Assembly: GCF_010731775.1 (NCBI RefSeq)
Contig: NZ_AP022590.1
Coordinates: 2,604,001-2,668,000 of the forward strand
DNA length: 64,000 bases
Source of the DNA: Mycobacterium mantenii
Lineage (GTDB): Bacteria; Actinomycetota; Actinomycetes; Mycobacteriales; Mycobacteriaceae
Reading direction: 5' to 3'
Part shown: piece by piece, positions 50,104 to 61,092 of the stretch
How positions within the stretch are numbered: the first letter of the stretch is position 1
Layout of the letters: each line of letters opens with the position of its first letter
The notes under the pieces: model-generated
Seen by the model: only the letters and a program-made list of their open reading frames with translations
Told to the model about the DNA's origin: nothing
Databases searched by the model: none
Program-made: the position numbers and the translations under genes

Positions 50104-50874
50104 ATGGTCCAGTCCGAACTCATCCTGTTCACCGTCACCAACCGCGTCGCACTCATCACCGTCAACGCTCCCGATCGGCGCAACGCGGTAACCGCCGAGT
50201 CGTCCGGGCACCTGCGCGAGGCCGTCGAGCGGGCCGAGGCCGATCCCGATGTGCATGCCGTAGTGGTCACCGGTGCCGGCAAGGCGTTCTGCGCGGGCGC
50301 GGATCTCAGTGCCCTGGGCGCGGCCGGCGGCGGAGCGGCCGAGACGGGCCTGCAGCAGCTGTACGACGGCTTTATGGCCGTGGGTAGTTGCCGGCTGCCC
50401 ACCATTGCCGCGGTCAACGGCGCGGCGGTGGGCGCGGGTCTGAATCTTGCCCTGGCGGCCGACGTGCGCATCGCCGGACCCGGCGCCGTGTTCGACGCGC
50501 GGTTCCAGAAGCTGGGGCTGCACCCCGGCGGGGGTGCGACATGGATGTTGCAGCGGACGGTTGGCCCGCAGGTCGCCCGCGCGGCCCTGCTGTTCGGTAT
50601 GCGCTTCGACGCCGACGCCGCCGTGCAGCATGGCTTGGCGCTGAGCGTCGCCGACGATCCGGTCGCTGCGGCGCTCGAGCTGGCCGCCGGCCCGGCGGCG
50701 GCCCCGCGGGAAGTGGTGCTGGCGACCAAGGCCACCATGCGCGCCACCGTCAGTCCGGGGTCGCTGGACAACGAGCAACATCAGCTCGCCATGCGCGCCG
50801 AGCTGGGGCCGCAGTCCTATTCGATCCAATCACCGGAATTCGCAAAGCGATTGGCCGCGGCACAACGCAGGTAG
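50104..50874 (+). CDS. echA14: Enoyl-CoA hydratase/isomerase family protein (EchA14-like)
   Basis: A 256-residue crotonase. It has the CoA oxyanion-hole segments ([29 protein letters not shown]) and the family start [27 protein letters not shown] precedes the ATG at 50104. The role is in acyl-CoA (beta-oxidation-like) chemistry; the substrate is unknown. In M. tuberculosis echA14 follows the lipQ / tRNA position; here the accessory region separates them. Confidence 0.9.
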   Translation: MVQSELILFTVTNRVALITVNAPDRRNAVTAESSGHLREAVERAEADPDVHAVVVTGAGKAFCAGADLSALGAAGGGAAETGLQQLYDGFMAVGSCRLPTIAAVNGAAVGAGLNLALAADVRIAGPGAVFDARFQKLGLHPGGGATWMLQRTVGPQVARAALLFGMRFDADAAVQHGLALSVADDPVAAALELAAGPAAAPREVVLATKATMRATVSPGSLDNEQHQLAMRAELGPQSYSIQSPEFAKRLAAAQRR

Positions 50875-50969
50875 GCGTTCCCGTGCGTGTGCAGTTTGGG
50901 ATCGGTAGCGCAGCGGTCGGGGTGCACTTGCTGCGACGACGCCCACCGGCCTGAGCAAAGGAATGCAGC

Positions 50970-51261
50970 GTGCACACCCACCACACCCTGACCCGATTGA
51001 TCGCCGGGGTCCTGCTGTCCAGCGGGGTCGCGACGGCGGGAATCGCACTGGCCGCGGGAGCCGCGCACGCGCAGCCGGGGCCGGCGCCACGAGTGCACTG
51101 GTGGCCCCCATCAACCGTGGAACCCGGCATGGGGTGAGAACAAGTACTGGAATCAGTGCTGGGACACCGACAACCCGCCACCGTACCCCCCGCCGCCGCC
51201 ATTTCACCAGCCCAATTTCAATTGCGGGCTGTTCGGGTGCCCGGTGCCGCCGCATTCCTGA
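50970..51261 (+). pseudogene. Frameshifted small secreted protein gene
   Basis: AAAGGA precedes a GTG at 50970. The frame reads a signal peptide (MHTHHTLTRLIAGVLLSSGV ... AAHA-QPGPAP), then VHWWPPSTV and stops at 51137. One frame over, the sequence continues as HQPWNPAWGENKYWNQCWDT and ends NCGLFGCPVPPHS at 51261. It is a Trp/Asn/Pro-rich tail like the secreted gene at 18145. Removing one C from CCCCC at 51105-51109 restores one frame of about 96 residues. It is either a true pseudogene, a phase-variable tract or a sequencing error. Confidence 0.75.
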
Positions 51262-51268
51262 CCCGAAC

Positions 51269-52438
51269 TTACAAGTCCAGCAGCGCGGTATCGGGCGACT
51301 CGATCAGATCCTTGATCTCGCAAGTGAATTGGGAAGCTTGTGCGCCGTCGGCGACGCGATGGTCGAACACACACGTCAATGACATTGTTGGGCGCACCAC
51401 GATCTCGGTGCCGCGGACGACGGGCCGCGGCTTGATCGCCCCGATGCCGAGGATGGCGGCTTCGGGATGGTTGATCACCGGCAGGCCGTCGTCGACGCCC
51501 AGCGCCCCGAAATTCGTCACGGTGAATGTCGAACCCCGTAATTCCCCCGGCTCCAGGGTGCCCGCACGCGCACCGGCGATCAATTCGGTTGCCCTGCCGG
51601 CCAGTTCGCGGGTCGTCTTGCTGTGGGCGTCGGTGATTACCGGGACGAGCAAGCCACGCTCGGTGGCCGTGGCGATGCCCAGGTGCACACGATGGTCGAT
51701 GCGCACCTGCGGTCCCTGCGGCGAGTCGACCCACGTCGAGTTCAATATCTCGTTGTGGCGCAACGCGATGACCAGCAGTCGCAACATGAGCACGAAGGGC
51801 GTGATCTCCCCATGCGCCGACCGAAGCCGGTCCGACAGCCGCAGCAGCTCGCTGCAGTCGACCTCGACACCGACCTTTGCCGCCGGAATCTCCCTGTGCG
51901 ACAACGCCATTTTCTCCGCCATCCGGGCGTGCACACCCCGGACGGGCCGGACATCGACGCCGTTTCCGTTGCCGCGAGCCGCCGAGAGCACATCCTCCCG
52001 GGTGATGATGGCGCCCGGGAGGTGCTGCACCGAGCCGAGGTCGACCATCAGCTCTTTGGCCAGCTTGCGAACCGGAGGGGCGGCCAGCGGACGGGTGGTG
52101 CGCCGGCTGGCGTCGATGCCGGAGTCGGTGCCGTAACCGACCAGCGTGGGCACGGCCGTTTCGGCGGGCGGCAAATCACCGCCGAGCGGGGCGATGTCGA
52201 TCTGCAGCAGTACCGCCCCCACGTTGAGCACATCGCCTTCGGCGCCGTTCCTTTCGACGATCCGCCCGGCGTACGGGCTGGGAATTTCCACTTCGGCCTT
52301 CGCGGTCTCCACCGTGCACAGCACCTGGTTGAGGGCGACGTCGTCACCCACCGCCACGTGCCACCGCGTCACCGTGACCTCTTCCAGTCCCTCACCGAGG
52401 TCGGGCACCCGAAACGACTTGATCCGCTCGTCGCTCAT
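51269..52438 (-). CDS. bkdC: Branched-chain keto-acid dehydrogenase E2, lipoyl acyltransferase BkdC
   Basis: Transfers the branched acyl group to CoA. The N-terminal lipoyl domain carries the lipoyl-Lys in [13 protein letters not shown] (about residue 45). A short peripheral-subunit-binding domain follows ([18 protein letters not shown]). The catalytic domain ends with [10 protein letters not shown], His and Asp intact. The length is 389 residues. The ATG overlaps the bkdB stop (ATGA); a longer reading upstream is not needed. Confidence 0.94.
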   Translation of the reverse strand: MSDERIKSFRVPDLGEGLEEVTVTRWHVAVGDDVALNQVLCTVETAKAEVEIPSPYAGRIVERNGAEGDVLNVGAVLLQIDIAPLGGDLPPAETAVPTLVGYGTDSGIDASRRTTRPLAAPPVRKLAKELMVDLGSVQHLPGAIITREDVLSAARGNGNGVDVRPVRGVHARMAEKMALSHREIPAAKVGVEVDCSELLRLSDRLRSAHGEITPFVLMLRLLVIALRHNEILNSTWVDSPQGPQVRIDHRVHLGIATATERGLLVPVITDAHSKTTRELAGRATELIAGARAGTLEPGELRGSTFTVTNFGALGVDDGLPVINHPEAAILGIGAIKPRPVVRGTEIVVRPTMSLTCVFDHRVADGAQASQFTCEIKDLIESPDTALLDL

Positions 52439-53490
52439 GGCTGTTCCAACACGCGCTCGACACAATCCAGTAGCCGGTCGGGGCCGGGCAGCCACCACTT
52501 CTCCAACCTCGCCGGGGGATACGGGGTGTCAAACCCGCACGCGCGCAACACGGGCGCCTCGAGCTCGTAGAACAACTCCTCTTGAATTCGGGCGGCCAAA
52601 CCCGCGCCATACCCCAGACTGCGCGGTCCCTCGTGCATCACCACGCAGCGTCCGGTCCGATGGATCGACGCGGCGACGGTATCGAAGTCCAGCGGCACCA
52701 GGGACCGAAGGTCGACGACCTCCAGGCTCCATCCACGTTGCCGCTGCGCCTCTTCGGCGGTACCCACCGCGGTGCCGACCAAACTGCCGTAGGTCACGAC
52801 GGTCACGTCGGTGCCCTGCCGGCGCACCATCGCCCGTCCGATCGGCGGTTCCGGCCGGGTGACGTCAACGAGCCCACGGCCCTGATACCGGCGCTTGGGC
52901 TCCAGATACATCACCGGGTCCGGGCAGGTGATCGCGTCACGCAGCAGCCAATACGCGTCGGCCGGGCTGGACGGTACCACCACCTTCAGGCCGGCGGTGT
53001 GCGCCCAATACGACTCGGTGGAGTCCGAATGATGTTCGGCGGCACCGATTCCCCCGAACGAGGGTATGCGCACCGTCACGGGCATGTTGATTTCGCCGCG
53101 GGTGCGGGTACGGTACTTCGCCAGGTGGCTGACCACCTGATCGAAGGCGGGGTAGGAGAATCCGTCGAACTGGATCTCGGGCACCGGCACGAAGCCGCGC
53201 AGCGCCAGTCCCACCGCGATCCCGATGATGGCGGACTCCGCGAGTGGCGTGTCGAAGCAGCGGTCCTCGCCGAACGCCGCGGCCAGTCCCTCGGTTACCC
53301 GGAACACCCCTCCCTCGACCGAGACGTCCTCACCGAATACCAGGACGCGATCGTCGGCGGCCATCGCGTCGTTCAGGGCGCGGTTGAGCGCCTGCACCAT
53401 CGTCAACGACTGTGCTCCAAGCGCGACTTTCTCCACTGCCGCGGTGAGCGTTTCGCCGTGGCCGGCGGGCCGATCAGCGAGCTGAGTCAT
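52435..53490 (-). CDS. bkdB: Branched-chain keto-acid dehydrogenase E1 beta subunit BkdB
   Basis: Partner of BkdA in decarboxylating leucine-, isoleucine- and valine-derived keto acids. It has the transketolase-like pyrimidine domain ([37 protein letters not shown]) and C-terminal domain, 351 residues. It sits in the bkdA-bkdB-bkdC order with short gaps or overlaps, so the complex is made from one transcript. Confidence 0.95.
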   Translation of the reverse strand: MTQLADRPAGHGETLTAAVEKVALGAQSLTMVQALNRALNDAMAADDRVLVFGEDVSVEGGVFRVTEGLAAAFGEDRCFDTPLAESAIIGIAVGLALRGFVPVPEIQFDGFSYPAFDQVVSHLAKYRTRTRGEINMPVTVRIPSFGGIGAAEHHSDSTESYWAHTAGLKVVVPSSPADAYWLLRDAITCPDPVMYLEPKRRYQGRGLVDVTRPEPPIGRAMVRRQGTDVTVVTYGSLVGTAVGTAEEAQRQRGWSLEVVDLRSLVPLDFDTVAASIHRTGRCVVMHEGPRSLGYGAGLAARIQEELFYELEAPVLRACGFDTPYPPARLEKWWLPGPDRLLDCVERVLEQP

Positions 53491-53499
53491 GGACGCCTC

Positions 53500-54582
53500 T
53501 CAATCACCTCGGTCGAGTTCGGCCCGCAGCTGCTGCCGCTGCGCCTGTAGTCCCGGTGTGATTTCGGCATACACCGACGTGAAGACCTCGTCGATGTCGA
53601 AATCGGGCGCGTCGAACACGGCGTCGCGCAATTCGGCCCGCATCCGCTTCGCGCGGCCGGCAACCCGTTCCTCCAACCGTTCTGACCACAGGCCCCGGCC
53701 TTGCAGGTAGCTGCGGTACCGCGCGATCGGTTCCAGCGCCGCCCAGTGGTCGACCTCGTCCTGCGTCCGGTATCGACTCGGATCGTCGGACGTGGTGTGC
53801 GGGGCCAAGCGGTAGGTGACCGCCTCGATCAACGTCGGTCCGCCGCCCGCCCGGGCCCGAGCGGCGGCCTCGGCCGTCACCGCGTAACAAGCCAGGACGT
53901 CGTTGCCGTCCACCCGGATTCCGGGCATTCCGTAGCCGATCGCCTTGTGCGCCAGCGACGGTGCGGCGGTTTGTTTGCAAATCGGCACCGAGATCGCCCA
54001 CTGGTTGTTCTGCACGAAAAACACGCAGGGCGTGGCGAACACGGCCGCGAAATTCAGCGCCTCGTGCACATCCCCCACGCTGGTGGCGCCGTCACCGAGG
54101 AAGGCAACCGTCACCGAATCTTCGTCGAGGAGTTGGGCGGCCATCGCCGCCCCCACCGCATGCAGCGTCTGGGTGCCGATCGGAATCGACAGCGGAGCGC
54201 AGCATTTCTTGGTGAATTCCAAACCGCCGTGCCATGTTCCGCGCCATGCCGCCCCCACGTGCCCGGGCGGGATGCCGCGCACCAAAAATGCGCCGAGTTC
54301 CCGGTACTGGGGAAACAACCAGTCCGTCTTACGCAGACACGCGGCCGCACCGACCTGGGCGGCTTCCTGACCGCGGCAGGACGCGAACAACGCCAGTTCC
54401 CCTTGCCGCTTGAGGTTGACGAATTCGCCGTCCAGCTCACGGGTGACCACCATCATCTCGTAGAGCCAGCTCAGCGTCTCGGCGGGAAGCTCACGGCTGT
54501 AGCGGTGTTCGGACGTCAGTGAGCCATCCGGGGCGACGAGTTGCACCGGCTCGAGATCGACAGTCATCGGCGTCGAAGTCAC
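53500..54582 (-). CDS. bkdA: Branched-chain keto-acid dehydrogenase E1 alpha subunit BkdA
   Basis: The thiamine-diphosphate subunit. The TPP motif GDGATSVGDVHEALNFAAVF with its later NN (FVQNNQWAISVP) is present near residues 155-190. The length is 360 residues; an ATG five codons in (MTVDLE) is a second possible start. It is preceded by a 243-bp gap to citE that probably holds a promoter. No copy of the accD1 operator was seen there. Confidence 0.95.
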   Translation of the reverse strand: MTSTPMTVDLEPVQLVAPDGSLTSEHRYSRELPAETLSWLYEMMVVTRELDGEFVNLKRQGELALFASCRGQEAAQVGAAACLRKTDWLFPQYRELGAFLVRGIPPGHVGAAWRGTWHGGLEFTKKCCAPLSIPIGTQTLHAVGAAMAAQLLDEDSVTVAFLGDGATSVGDVHEALNFAAVFATPCVFFVQNNQWAISVPICKQTAAPSLAHKAIGYGMPGIRVDGNDVLACYAVTAEAAARARAGGGPTLIEAVTYRLAPHTTSDDPSRYRTQDEVDHWAALEPIARYRSYLQGRGLWSERLEERVAGRAKRMRAELRDAVFDAPDFDIDEVFTSVYAEITPGLQAQRQQLRAELDRGD

Positions 54583-54825
54583 TTACGCCACACCGCCTCC
54601 CTTGCCGGGCGCCGCGTGGCCCGGTGAGCCACAACGGGTCCCGGCACACGGTCAGCCGGAACCCACCGCGAGCGGACGTCGATCGTCGGCTGAAAGGCTT
54701 TGCTCGCCGCGACACTGGCCTACTCACCATTATGCGCTCAAACGCGAAGAGACCGCGGGATTGCAAAGACGGCGCAGCGTGTCGCGTTGCGGCGCAGGAA
54801 TTCCGTCCGGCGGTTCGCGGAGCCG

Positions 54826-55647
54826 TCAGTCGGGGACGGTCTCACCCGCCCTGCGCAACGTCATGTGCGCGTGCTTGAGCACCGGCGAGTCGACCATCTG
54901 TCCTTCGAACGCGAAGACCCCGCGCTCGGAACGTGCCGCCGTCAGCACCCGTCGTGCCCAGTCCAGCCTCTCGTCGCTGGGCCGATACGCGTCGCGCACC
55001 ACCGGGATCTGGCTCGGGTGGATGCACACCGTACCGGCGAAACCCAGCGCGACGGCGTCTTCGGCCTCGTCCCGCAAGCCATCGACGTCCCGGATGTCCA
55101 GATGTACCGCGTCGAGCGCGACCCGGCCGAAGGTGGACGCCGTGAGCAGGGCCGTCGACCGCACGTGATGGGCGACGTCCCGGTAGCTGCCGTCGGCCTT
55201 GCGGCTGGAGCTACCACCGAGCGCGGCCACCAGGTCCTCGGCGCCCCACATCAGCGCCACGGTGCCCTGTGCCGCCGCGATTTCGGTGGCGAACACCGCA
55301 CCGCGCGGCGTCTCCAGCAGCGCGATCACATTGCGCGGCGCCAGCGCCGTCACCTGCGCGGCCGACTCCGTCTTGGACAACATCACCGTGGTGTAAGCGG
55401 TCCCGGCCAGGGCTTCGAGGTCGAGAGGGTATTCCGCGGTGTCGGCCGCGTTGACCCGAACGACGGTGCGCTCGGGATCCAGCGGTGTTTCCTGCAAAGC
55501 CTTGCGCGCCGCGGGCTTGTCCGCTTCGGCCACGCCGTCCTCGAGGTCAAGGATCACCACATCGGCGGCAGCCGCGGCCTTGGCGAAACGCTCGGGACGG
55601 TCGGCCGGGCAGAACAGCCATCCGGGGCCGGCGGTTTGCAGGTTCAC
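54826..55647 (-). CDS. citE: CitE-like beta-hydroxyacyl-CoA lyase (Rv2498c-like)
   Basis: A 273-residue HpcH/CitE TIM-barrel protein with [11 protein letters not shown] at the N-terminus and the metal-binding Glu/Asp segments ([16 protein letters not shown]). The M. tuberculosis Rv2498c has been reported to cleave 3-hydroxy-3-methylglutaryl-CoA and citramalyl-CoA, serving leucine and itaconate breakdown. The ATG overlaps the stop of the MaoC gene, consistent with one pathway. Confidence 0.93.
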   Translation of the reverse strand: MNLQTAGPGWLFCPADRPERFAKAAAAADVVILDLEDGVAEADKPAARKALQETPLDPERTVVRVNAADTAEYPLDLEALAGTAYTTVMLSKTESAAQVTALAPRNVIALLETPRGAVFATEIAAAQGTVALMWGAEDLVAALGGSSSRKADGSYRDVAHHVRSTALLTASTFGRVALDAVHLDIRDVDGLRDEAEDAVALGFAGTVCIHPSQIPVVRDAYRPSDERLDWARRVLTAARSERGVFAFEGQMVDSPVLKHAHMTLRRAGETVPD

Positions 55648-56153
55648 TTGGTCTCCTGGTTGCTTGGGCGCTTCTGCACCAGCGTGGTGCGCACGGCGCG
55701 CGCGACGACCTCGCCGTGCTGGTTGCGTCCCGTGTGCTCAAGGGTGACGATGCCTTCGCCGGGCCGGCTCTTCGATTCGCGCTTGCCCGTGCACACGGTT
55801 TCGGCGTACAGGGTGTCGCCGTGGAAAACGGGCTTGGGGAAGGACACCTCGGAGAAACCCAGGTTCGCGACGATGGTGCCGAGCGTCAGCTGCGACACCG
55901 ACAGCCCGACCAGTGTGGAGAGGGTGAACATGGAGTTGACCAGCCGCTCGCCCCGGAAGCCGGGCTGCTCGGCGGCCCAGGCCGCGTCGAGGTGCAGCGA
56001 CTGGGTGTTCATTGTCAGCGTGGTGAACAGGACGTTGTCGGCCTCGGTGACGGTGCGCCCGGGCCGGTGCAGGTAGGTGGTGCCGGTCTCGAACTCCTCA
56101 AACCACAAGCCCCGCTGGACAACCGATTTGCCTTCCCGGTCGGGTGCGCTCAT
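55644..56153 (-). CDS. MaoC-like (R)-hydratase (Rv2499c-like)
   Basis: A 169-residue hotdog-fold hydratase. It contains [20 protein letters not shown] with Asp and the His of [10 protein letters not shown], and [10 protein letters not shown]. The M. tuberculosis counterpart is reported to hydrate itaconyl-CoA and methylglutaconyl-type substrates. ATG at 56153 overlaps the fadE19 stop (ATGA). A much longer reading running into fadE19 is rejected. Confidence 0.92.
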   Translation of the reverse strand: MSAPDREGKSVVQRGLWFEEFETGTTYLHRPGRTVTEADNVLFTTLTMNTQSLHLDAAWAAEQPGFRGERLVNSMFTLSTLVGLSVSQLTLGTIVANLGFSEVSFPKPVFHGDTLYAETVCTGKRESKSRPGEGIVTLEHTGRNQHGEVVARAVRTTLVQKRPSNQETK

Positions 56154-57316
56154 GACAACCCCAGCGATCGCGCGATGAGCATCAACTGCACTTCGGTAGT
56201 CCCTTCCCCGATCTCGAGTATCTTGCTGTCGCGGTAGTGCCGCGCCACCGGATATTCGTTCATGAAGCCGTAGCCGCCGTGGATCTGGGTGGCGTCGCGG
56301 GCGTTGTCCATCGCGGCCTCCGAGGAGATCATCTTCGCGATCGCCGCATCCTTCTTGAAAGGCTTGCCCGCCAACATCTTTGCGGCCGCATCGTAGTATG
56401 CCGTGCGCGCGACGTGCGCCCGCGCCTCCATCCGCGCGATCTTGAAGCTGATCGCCTGGTAGGAACCGATCGGCTTGCCGAACGATTCGCGTTCCTTGGC
56501 GTACTTGACACTCTCGTCGACGCAGCCCTGCGCCACCCCGGTGGCCAGCGCGGCGATCGCGATGCGGCCCTCGTCGAGGATGGACAGGAAGTTCGCATAG
56601 CCGGTTCCGCGGGCGCCCAGCAGATTCTCCTCGGGCACGCGGGCGTCGGCGAAGGTCAGCGGGTGGGTGTCCGAGGCGTTCCAGCCGACCTTGTTGTACA
56701 CCGGCTCGACGGTGAAGCCCGGTGTGCCGTTGGGCACGACGATCGTCGAGATCTCTTTCTTGCTGTCGCCGACGGTCCCGGTGACCGCGGTGACGGTGAC
56801 CAGCGAGGTGATGTCGGTGCCGGAATTGGTGATGAATTGCTTGGCGCCGTTGATCACCCACTCGCCGTTCTCCAGCCGGGCGGTGGTGCGCGTGCCGCCG
56901 GCGTCGGAACCGGCGCCCGGCTCGGTCAGCCCGAAGCCGGCCAGCGCCCGTCCGGCCACCAAGTCAGGCAGCCACTTCTGCTTCTGCTCCTCGGTGCCGA
57001 ACCGGTAGATCGGCATCGCGCCCAACCCCACGCCGGCTTCCAGCGTGATTGCCACCGACTGGTCGACCTTGCCGAGCTCCTCGAGGGCCAGCGCCAGCGC
57101 GAAATAATCGCCGCCCATGCCGCCGTACTCTTCCGGGAACGGCAGCCCGAACAGCCCCATCTCGCCCATCTTGGTGACGACCTCGTACGGGAAGCTATGC
57201 TCCTCATCGTGTTTCGCCGATACGGGTGCGACCACGGTACGTGCGAAATCGGCGACGGTGGCGCGAAGGTCTTCGTATTCCTTGGGTAGCGTTCCCGCGG
57301 TAATCGTTGTCGTCAT
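56150..57316 (-). CDS. fadE19: Acyl-CoA dehydrogenase FadE19
   Basis: FAD enzyme that oxidises short branched acyl-CoAs such as isovaleryl-CoA. It has the signature [17 protein letters not shown] segment ([13 protein letters not shown]). The C-terminal [14 protein letters not shown] holds the likely catalytic Glu, and [17 protein letters not shown] closes the domain. The length is 388 residues. It begins six bases after the accA1 stop, so it is in the same transcript. Confidence 0.95.
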   Translation of the reverse strand: MTTTITAGTLPKEYEDLRATVADFARTVVAPVSAKHDEEHSFPYEVVTKMGEMGLFGLPFPEEYGGMGGDYFALALALEELGKVDQSVAITLEAGVGLGAMPIYRFGTEEQKQKWLPDLVAGRALAGFGLTEPGAGSDAGGTRTTARLENGEWVINGAKQFITNSGTDITSLVTVTAVTGTVGDSKKEISTIVVPNGTPGFTVEPVYNKVGWNASDTHPLTFADARVPEENLLGARGTGYANFLSILDEGRIAIAALATGVAQGCVDESVKYAKERESFGKPIGSYQAISFKIARMEARAHVARTAYYDAAAKMLAGKPFKKDAAIAKMISSEAAMDNARDATQIHGGYGFMNEYPVARHYRDSKILEIGEGTTEVQLMLIARSLGLS

Positions 57317-57322
57317 GATCCT

Positions 57323-59320
57323 TTAATCCTCGCTTTCTTCGGGCACCAGCCGGGCCAGCACCTGGTCCACCGTCACCTGATCGCCAACGGAGACGAGCAC
57401 CTCCACCTGTCCCGAAATCGGTGCGGAAAGCGAATGTTCCATTTTCATCGCCTCGACGACGACCACCACATCGCCTTCGGAAACGTCGGCGCCCGAGGAT
57501 GCCTGAACCGCGATCACGCTGCCGGGCATCGGGCTGACGATCTCGGCCCGCTGCGCGCCCGCGGCGCGGTGGATCTTGTTCTCCTCCGCCTCACGCAGGT
57601 GCCAGGTTCCCCGCTCGTCGGCGATCCACAGGTGCCGGTCCGCCTCGGCCCAGTGGTATTCGCGGCGCACACCGTCCAGCGTCACTCTCATCCGGTCTCG
57701 CTCGACTTGCACTGCGGCGGAATGGGTCTCACCCTCGCCTACCTGCACCGTGGCCGCCTCGGGCAGCCCCCACACCGACACCGTCTCACTGCGCAGCGGG
57801 GTGCGCATGTCGGTGCGGACGGGCGCCGGGCTACCGCCGACCCGCCATCCCGTCGGCGCGGCCCAGGGATTGCCCGCGAAGCGGCGAGCCGAAAAAGCCA
57901 GGGTCGACTGCCGATAAAGACCGGCCGCCGCGAGCACGTCATCGGGTGCCGGCAGCGGAGCGAAGTCCGAAAGCCGCTCGTCCAGCAGCGCGGTGTCCAG
58001 ATCGCCGTCGCGCACCCGTTCGTCGGCGAGCAGGAACCGGAGGAATTCGATGTTGGTCTGGACCCCGAGGATCGCGGTGCGACTCAAAGCCCGGTCGAGC
58101 TTCGCCAGCGCCTCGTCGCGGTCGGTCCCGTGGGCGATCACCTTGCTCAGCATCGGGTCGTAGTCGCTGCCGACCACCGTCCCCGGCAGCAGCGAGGAGT
58201 CGACCCGCACACCGGCACCGGACGGCTCGGAAACCTGCAGCACCCGCCCGCCGGTCGGCAGGAATCCGCGGGCCGGATCCTCGGCGTACACGCGCGCCTC
58301 GATCGCGTGCCCGCGCAGTTCGATGTCGTCCTGGGCGATCATCAGCTTCTCGCCGGCGGCCACCCGCAGCTGCCACTCGACCAGGTCCAGCCCGGTGACC
58401 GCCTCGGTGACCGGATGTTCAACCTGCAGACGGGTGTTCATCTCCATGAAGAAGAACTCGTCGGGCCGGTCCGCGGAGACGATGAATTCGACCGTGCCCG
58501 CGCCGACATAATCGACGCTGCGTGCGGTGTTGCAGGCGGCCGCCCCGATGCGCGCCCGCGTCGCCTCGTCGAGCAACGGCGAGGGCGCCTCCTCGATCAC
58601 CTTCTGATGACGTCGCTGCAGGCTGCACTCGCGCTCACCGAGGTGCACTATGTTGCCGTGCGTGTCGGCGAGCACCTGAACCTCGATGTGCCTGGGCCGC
58701 AACACGAATCGTTCGAGGAACAGCGTGTCGTCGCCGAACGACGAGGCGGCCTCGCGCCGCGCCCCCACCAGCGCCTCGCGCAGCCTGGCCGGTTCCTCCA
58801 CCAGGCGCATGCCCTTGCCCCCGCCGCCCGCGGACGGTTTGATCAGCACCGGATATCCGACCTCGTCCGCGGCCACTACCAGCTCGTCGTCGCTCAGCCC
58901 GGGCTTGGCCACGCCGGGCACCACCGGGACGTCGAAGGCGGCGACCGCGTTCTTGGCGGTGATCTTGTCGCCCATCACCTGTATCGCGCGGGGCGGCGGC
59001 CCCAGGAAGACGATCCCGGCCCGCTCGCAGGCGGCCGCGAAATCGGCGTTCTCGGAGAGGAATCCATACCCGGGGTGGATCGCCTGAGATCCGGTGCGCA
59101 CGGCCGCCTCGACGACCTTGTCGATGTTCAGATAGCTCTCACGCGCCGCGGCGGGTCCCAACCGCACCGCTTCGTCGGCCTCGAGCACATGCCGGGCGCC
59201 GTCGTCCGGATCGCTGTAGACGGCGACCGAGCGGATGCCCAGCCGTCGCAGGGTCCGGATCACCCGCACGGCGATCTCGCCGCGGTTGGCCACTAGTACG
59301 GTCTCGAACACTGCACTCAC
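57323..59320 (-). CDS. accA1: Biotin carboxylase/carboxyl-carrier subunit AccA1 (methylcrotonyl-CoA carboxylase alpha)
   Basis: Fuses biotin carboxylase ([15 protein letters not shown] at the start; [13 protein letters not shown] loop; [14 protein letters not shown]) with the biotin carrier at the C-terminus. The carrier carries biotin-Lys in EAMKMEHS. The length is 665 residues. The GTG at 59320 overlaps the accD1 stop (GTGA). With AccD1 it carboxylates 3-methylcrotonyl-CoA in leucine breakdown. Confidence 0.95.
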   Translation of the reverse strand: MSAVFETVLVANRGEIAVRVIRTLRRLGIRSVAVYSDPDDGARHVLEADEAVRLGPAAARESYLNIDKVVEAAVRTGSQAIHPGYGFLSENADFAAACERAGIVFLGPPPRAIQVMGDKITAKNAVAAFDVPVVPGVAKPGLSDDELVVAADEVGYPVLIKPSAGGGGKGMRLVEEPARLREALVGARREAASSFGDDTLFLERFVLRPRHIEVQVLADTHGNIVHLGERECSLQRRHQKVIEEAPSPLLDEATRARIGAAACNTARSVDYVGAGTVEFIVSADRPDEFFFMEMNTRLQVEHPVTEAVTGLDLVEWQLRVAAGEKLMIAQDDIELRGHAIEARVYAEDPARGFLPTGGRVLQVSEPSGAGVRVDSSLLPGTVVGSDYDPMLSKVIAHGTDRDEALAKLDRALSRTAILGVQTNIEFLRFLLADERVRDGDLDTALLDERLSDFAPLPAPDDVLAAAGLYRQSTLAFSARRFAGNPWAAPTGWRVGGSPAPVRTDMRTPLRSETVSVWGLPEAATVQVGEGETHSAAVQVERDRMRVTLDGVRREYHWAEADRHLWIADERGTWHLREAEENKIHRAAGAQRAEIVSPMPGSVIAVQASSGADVSEGDVVVVVEAMKMEHSLSAPISGQVEVLVSVGDQVTVDQVLARLVPEESED

Positions 59321-60909
59321 ATCCGGAAGACGCCGTAGGAGACGGGTTCCAGCGGCGCCTGGGCGCACACCGAAAGAGCAAGCCCGACAAACGTTCTGGT
59401 GTCGGCCGGGTCGATGATCCCGTCGTCCCAGAGTCGAGCCGTGGAGTAGTAGGGGTTGCCCTGGTTTTCGTACTGTTCGCGAATGGGCGCCTTGAACGCC
59501 TCTTCCTCGTCGGGCGACCAGGGTTTGCCGGCACCGGCGAGCTGCTCGCCGCGCACGGTGGCCAGCACCGATGCGGCCTGTTCGCCGCCCATCACCGAGA
59601 TGCGGGCATTGGGCCACATCCACAGGAAGCGGGGCGAATACGCCCGGCCGCACATCGAATAGTTGCCCGCCCCATAGGATCCACCGATCACGACGGTCAG
59701 CTTGGGCACCCGGGCGCAGGCGACGGCGGTGACCATCTTGGCGCCGTGCTTGGCGATGCCGCCCGCCTCGTAGTCGCGGCCGACCATGAAGCCGGCGATG
59801 TTCTGCAGAAACAGCAGCGGGATCTTGCGCTTGTCGCACAGCTCGATGAAATGCGCTCCCTTCAAAGCGGATTCGCTGAAGAGCACTCCGTTGTTGGCCA
59901 CGATGCCCACCGGGTGGCCGTGGATGTGGGCGAACGCGGTCACCAGGGTCTTGCCGTAATTGGCCTTGAATTCGCTGAATTCGCCGCCGTCGACCAGCCG
60001 CACGATGACCTCGTGCACGTCGTAGGGCACCCGCGGGTCGGGCGGCACCACGTCGTAAAGCTCCGTCTGCGCGCAGGTGGGCGGGAGCGGGGTTCGGACG
60101 TCCCACGGGCTGGGCTCGCGCGGGCCGAAGGTGGCCGCGATCGCGCGCACGATCCGCAGGGCGTGCTCGTCGTCTTCGGCGAGGTGGTCGGTGACACCGG
60201 ACACCCGGGAGTGCAGGTCGCCGCCGCCGAGATCTTCGGCCGACACGATCTCCCCGGTCGCCGCCTTGACCAGGGGCGGGCCGCCCAGGAAGATCGTGCC
60301 CTGCTCGCGGACGATGACGGCCTCGTCGCTCATCGCGGGCACGTAGGCGCCGCCGGCGGTGCACGATCCGAGCACCGCGGCCACTTGTGGAATTTCGTTG
60401 GCGCTCATGGTCGCCTGGTTGTAGAAGATGCGGCCGAAATGCTCGCGGTCGGGGAACACCTCGTCCTGCCGCGGCAGGAACGCGCCCCCGGAGTCCACCA
60501 GGTAGATGCACGGGAGCCGATTCTGCAGCGCCACCTCCTGCGCGCGCAGATGCTTTTTCACCGTCATCGGGTAGTAGGTGCCGCCCTTGACCGTCGCGTC
60601 GTTGGCGACGATCACGCACTCGCGCTCCGACACGCGGCCGATGCCGGTGATGATTCCGGCGCCGGGAGATTCGTCGCCGTACATGCCGTCCGCGGCCAGC
60701 GGTGAAAGCTCCAAGAACGGACTACCCGGGTCGAGTAGGCGGTCCACCCGCTCGCGGGGCAGCAACTTGCCGCGGCTGACGTGGCGTTCCCGCGCGCGCT
60801 CGTTTCCGCCCAACGCCGCGGCCGCCAGCTTGGTGTTCAACTCACCGACCAGCCGGCGGTGCTCATCGGAGAACGACGCCTTCGCGGGCGCGGTCACCAC
60901 GTTGTTCAT
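59317..60909 (-). CDS. accD1: Carboxyltransferase AccD1 (methylcrotonyl-CoA carboxylase beta)
   Basis: Transfers CO2 from biotin to the acyl-CoA. It has the carboxyltransferase crotonase-like fold: [46 protein letters not shown], and [20 protein letters not shown] in the C-terminal half. The length is 530 residues from the ATG at 60909, which has GGAGG upstream; earlier in-frame starts overlap the operator and promoter. It is the first gene of the catabolic cluster, next to its regulator. Confidence 0.95.
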   Translation of the reverse strand: MNNVVTAPAKASFSDEHRRLVGELNTKLAAAALGGNERARERHVSRGKLLPRERVDRLLDPGSPFLELSPLAADGMYGDESPGAGIITGIGRVSERECVIVANDATVKGGTYYPMTVKKHLRAQEVALQNRLPCIYLVDSGGAFLPRQDEVFPDREHFGRIFYNQATMSANEIPQVAAVLGSCTAGGAYVPAMSDEAVIVREQGTIFLGGPPLVKAATGEIVSAEDLGGGDLHSRVSGVTDHLAEDDEHALRIVRAIAATFGPREPSPWDVRTPLPPTCAQTELYDVVPPDPRVPYDVHEVIVRLVDGGEFSEFKANYGKTLVTAFAHIHGHPVGIVANNGVLFSESALKGAHFIELCDKRKIPLLFLQNIAGFMVGRDYEAGGIAKHGAKMVTAVACARVPKLTVVIGGSYGAGNYSMCGRAYSPRFLWMWPNARISVMGGEQAASVLATVRGEQLAGAGKPWSPDEEEAFKAPIREQYENQGNPYYSTARLWDDGIIDPADTRTFVGLALSVCAQAPLEPVSYGVFRM

Positions 60910-60948
60910 CGCCGCAGCAGCCTCCTTGCCGTCGTGCGGTCGGGCTTT

Positions 60949-60970
60949 TGAGTTAATGCTCATTAACTCA
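60949..60970. promoter_or_regulatory. TetR-type operator O1 in the accD1 promoter
   Basis: A perfect inverted repeat, TGAGTTAATG-CT-CATTAACTCA, lies 40 bp upstream of the accD1 ATG. It fits a 22-bp TetR site that would control accD1 and the downstream genes. Confidence 0.8.
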
Positions 60971-61032
60971 AGGAGTGAGGATACCATTGCCGCCGTTGCC
61001 GGTCCAGGGAGGACCGCAGCGGGTGAAAAATG

Positions 61033-61054
61033 CGAGTTAATCGCGAGTAACTCG
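61033..61054. promoter_or_regulatory. TetR-type operator O2 upstream of the bkaR-like gene
   Basis: CGAGTTAATC-GC-GAGTAACTCG has the same 22-bp layout and outer arms as O1 (GAGTTAAT / TAACTC). It lies 39 bp upstream of the regulator's ATG, so the regulator probably represses itself too. Confidence 0.75.
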
Positions 61055-61092
61055 TGCTACGTTGGGGCCAATCGGCCAAACGGAGGTACGTC

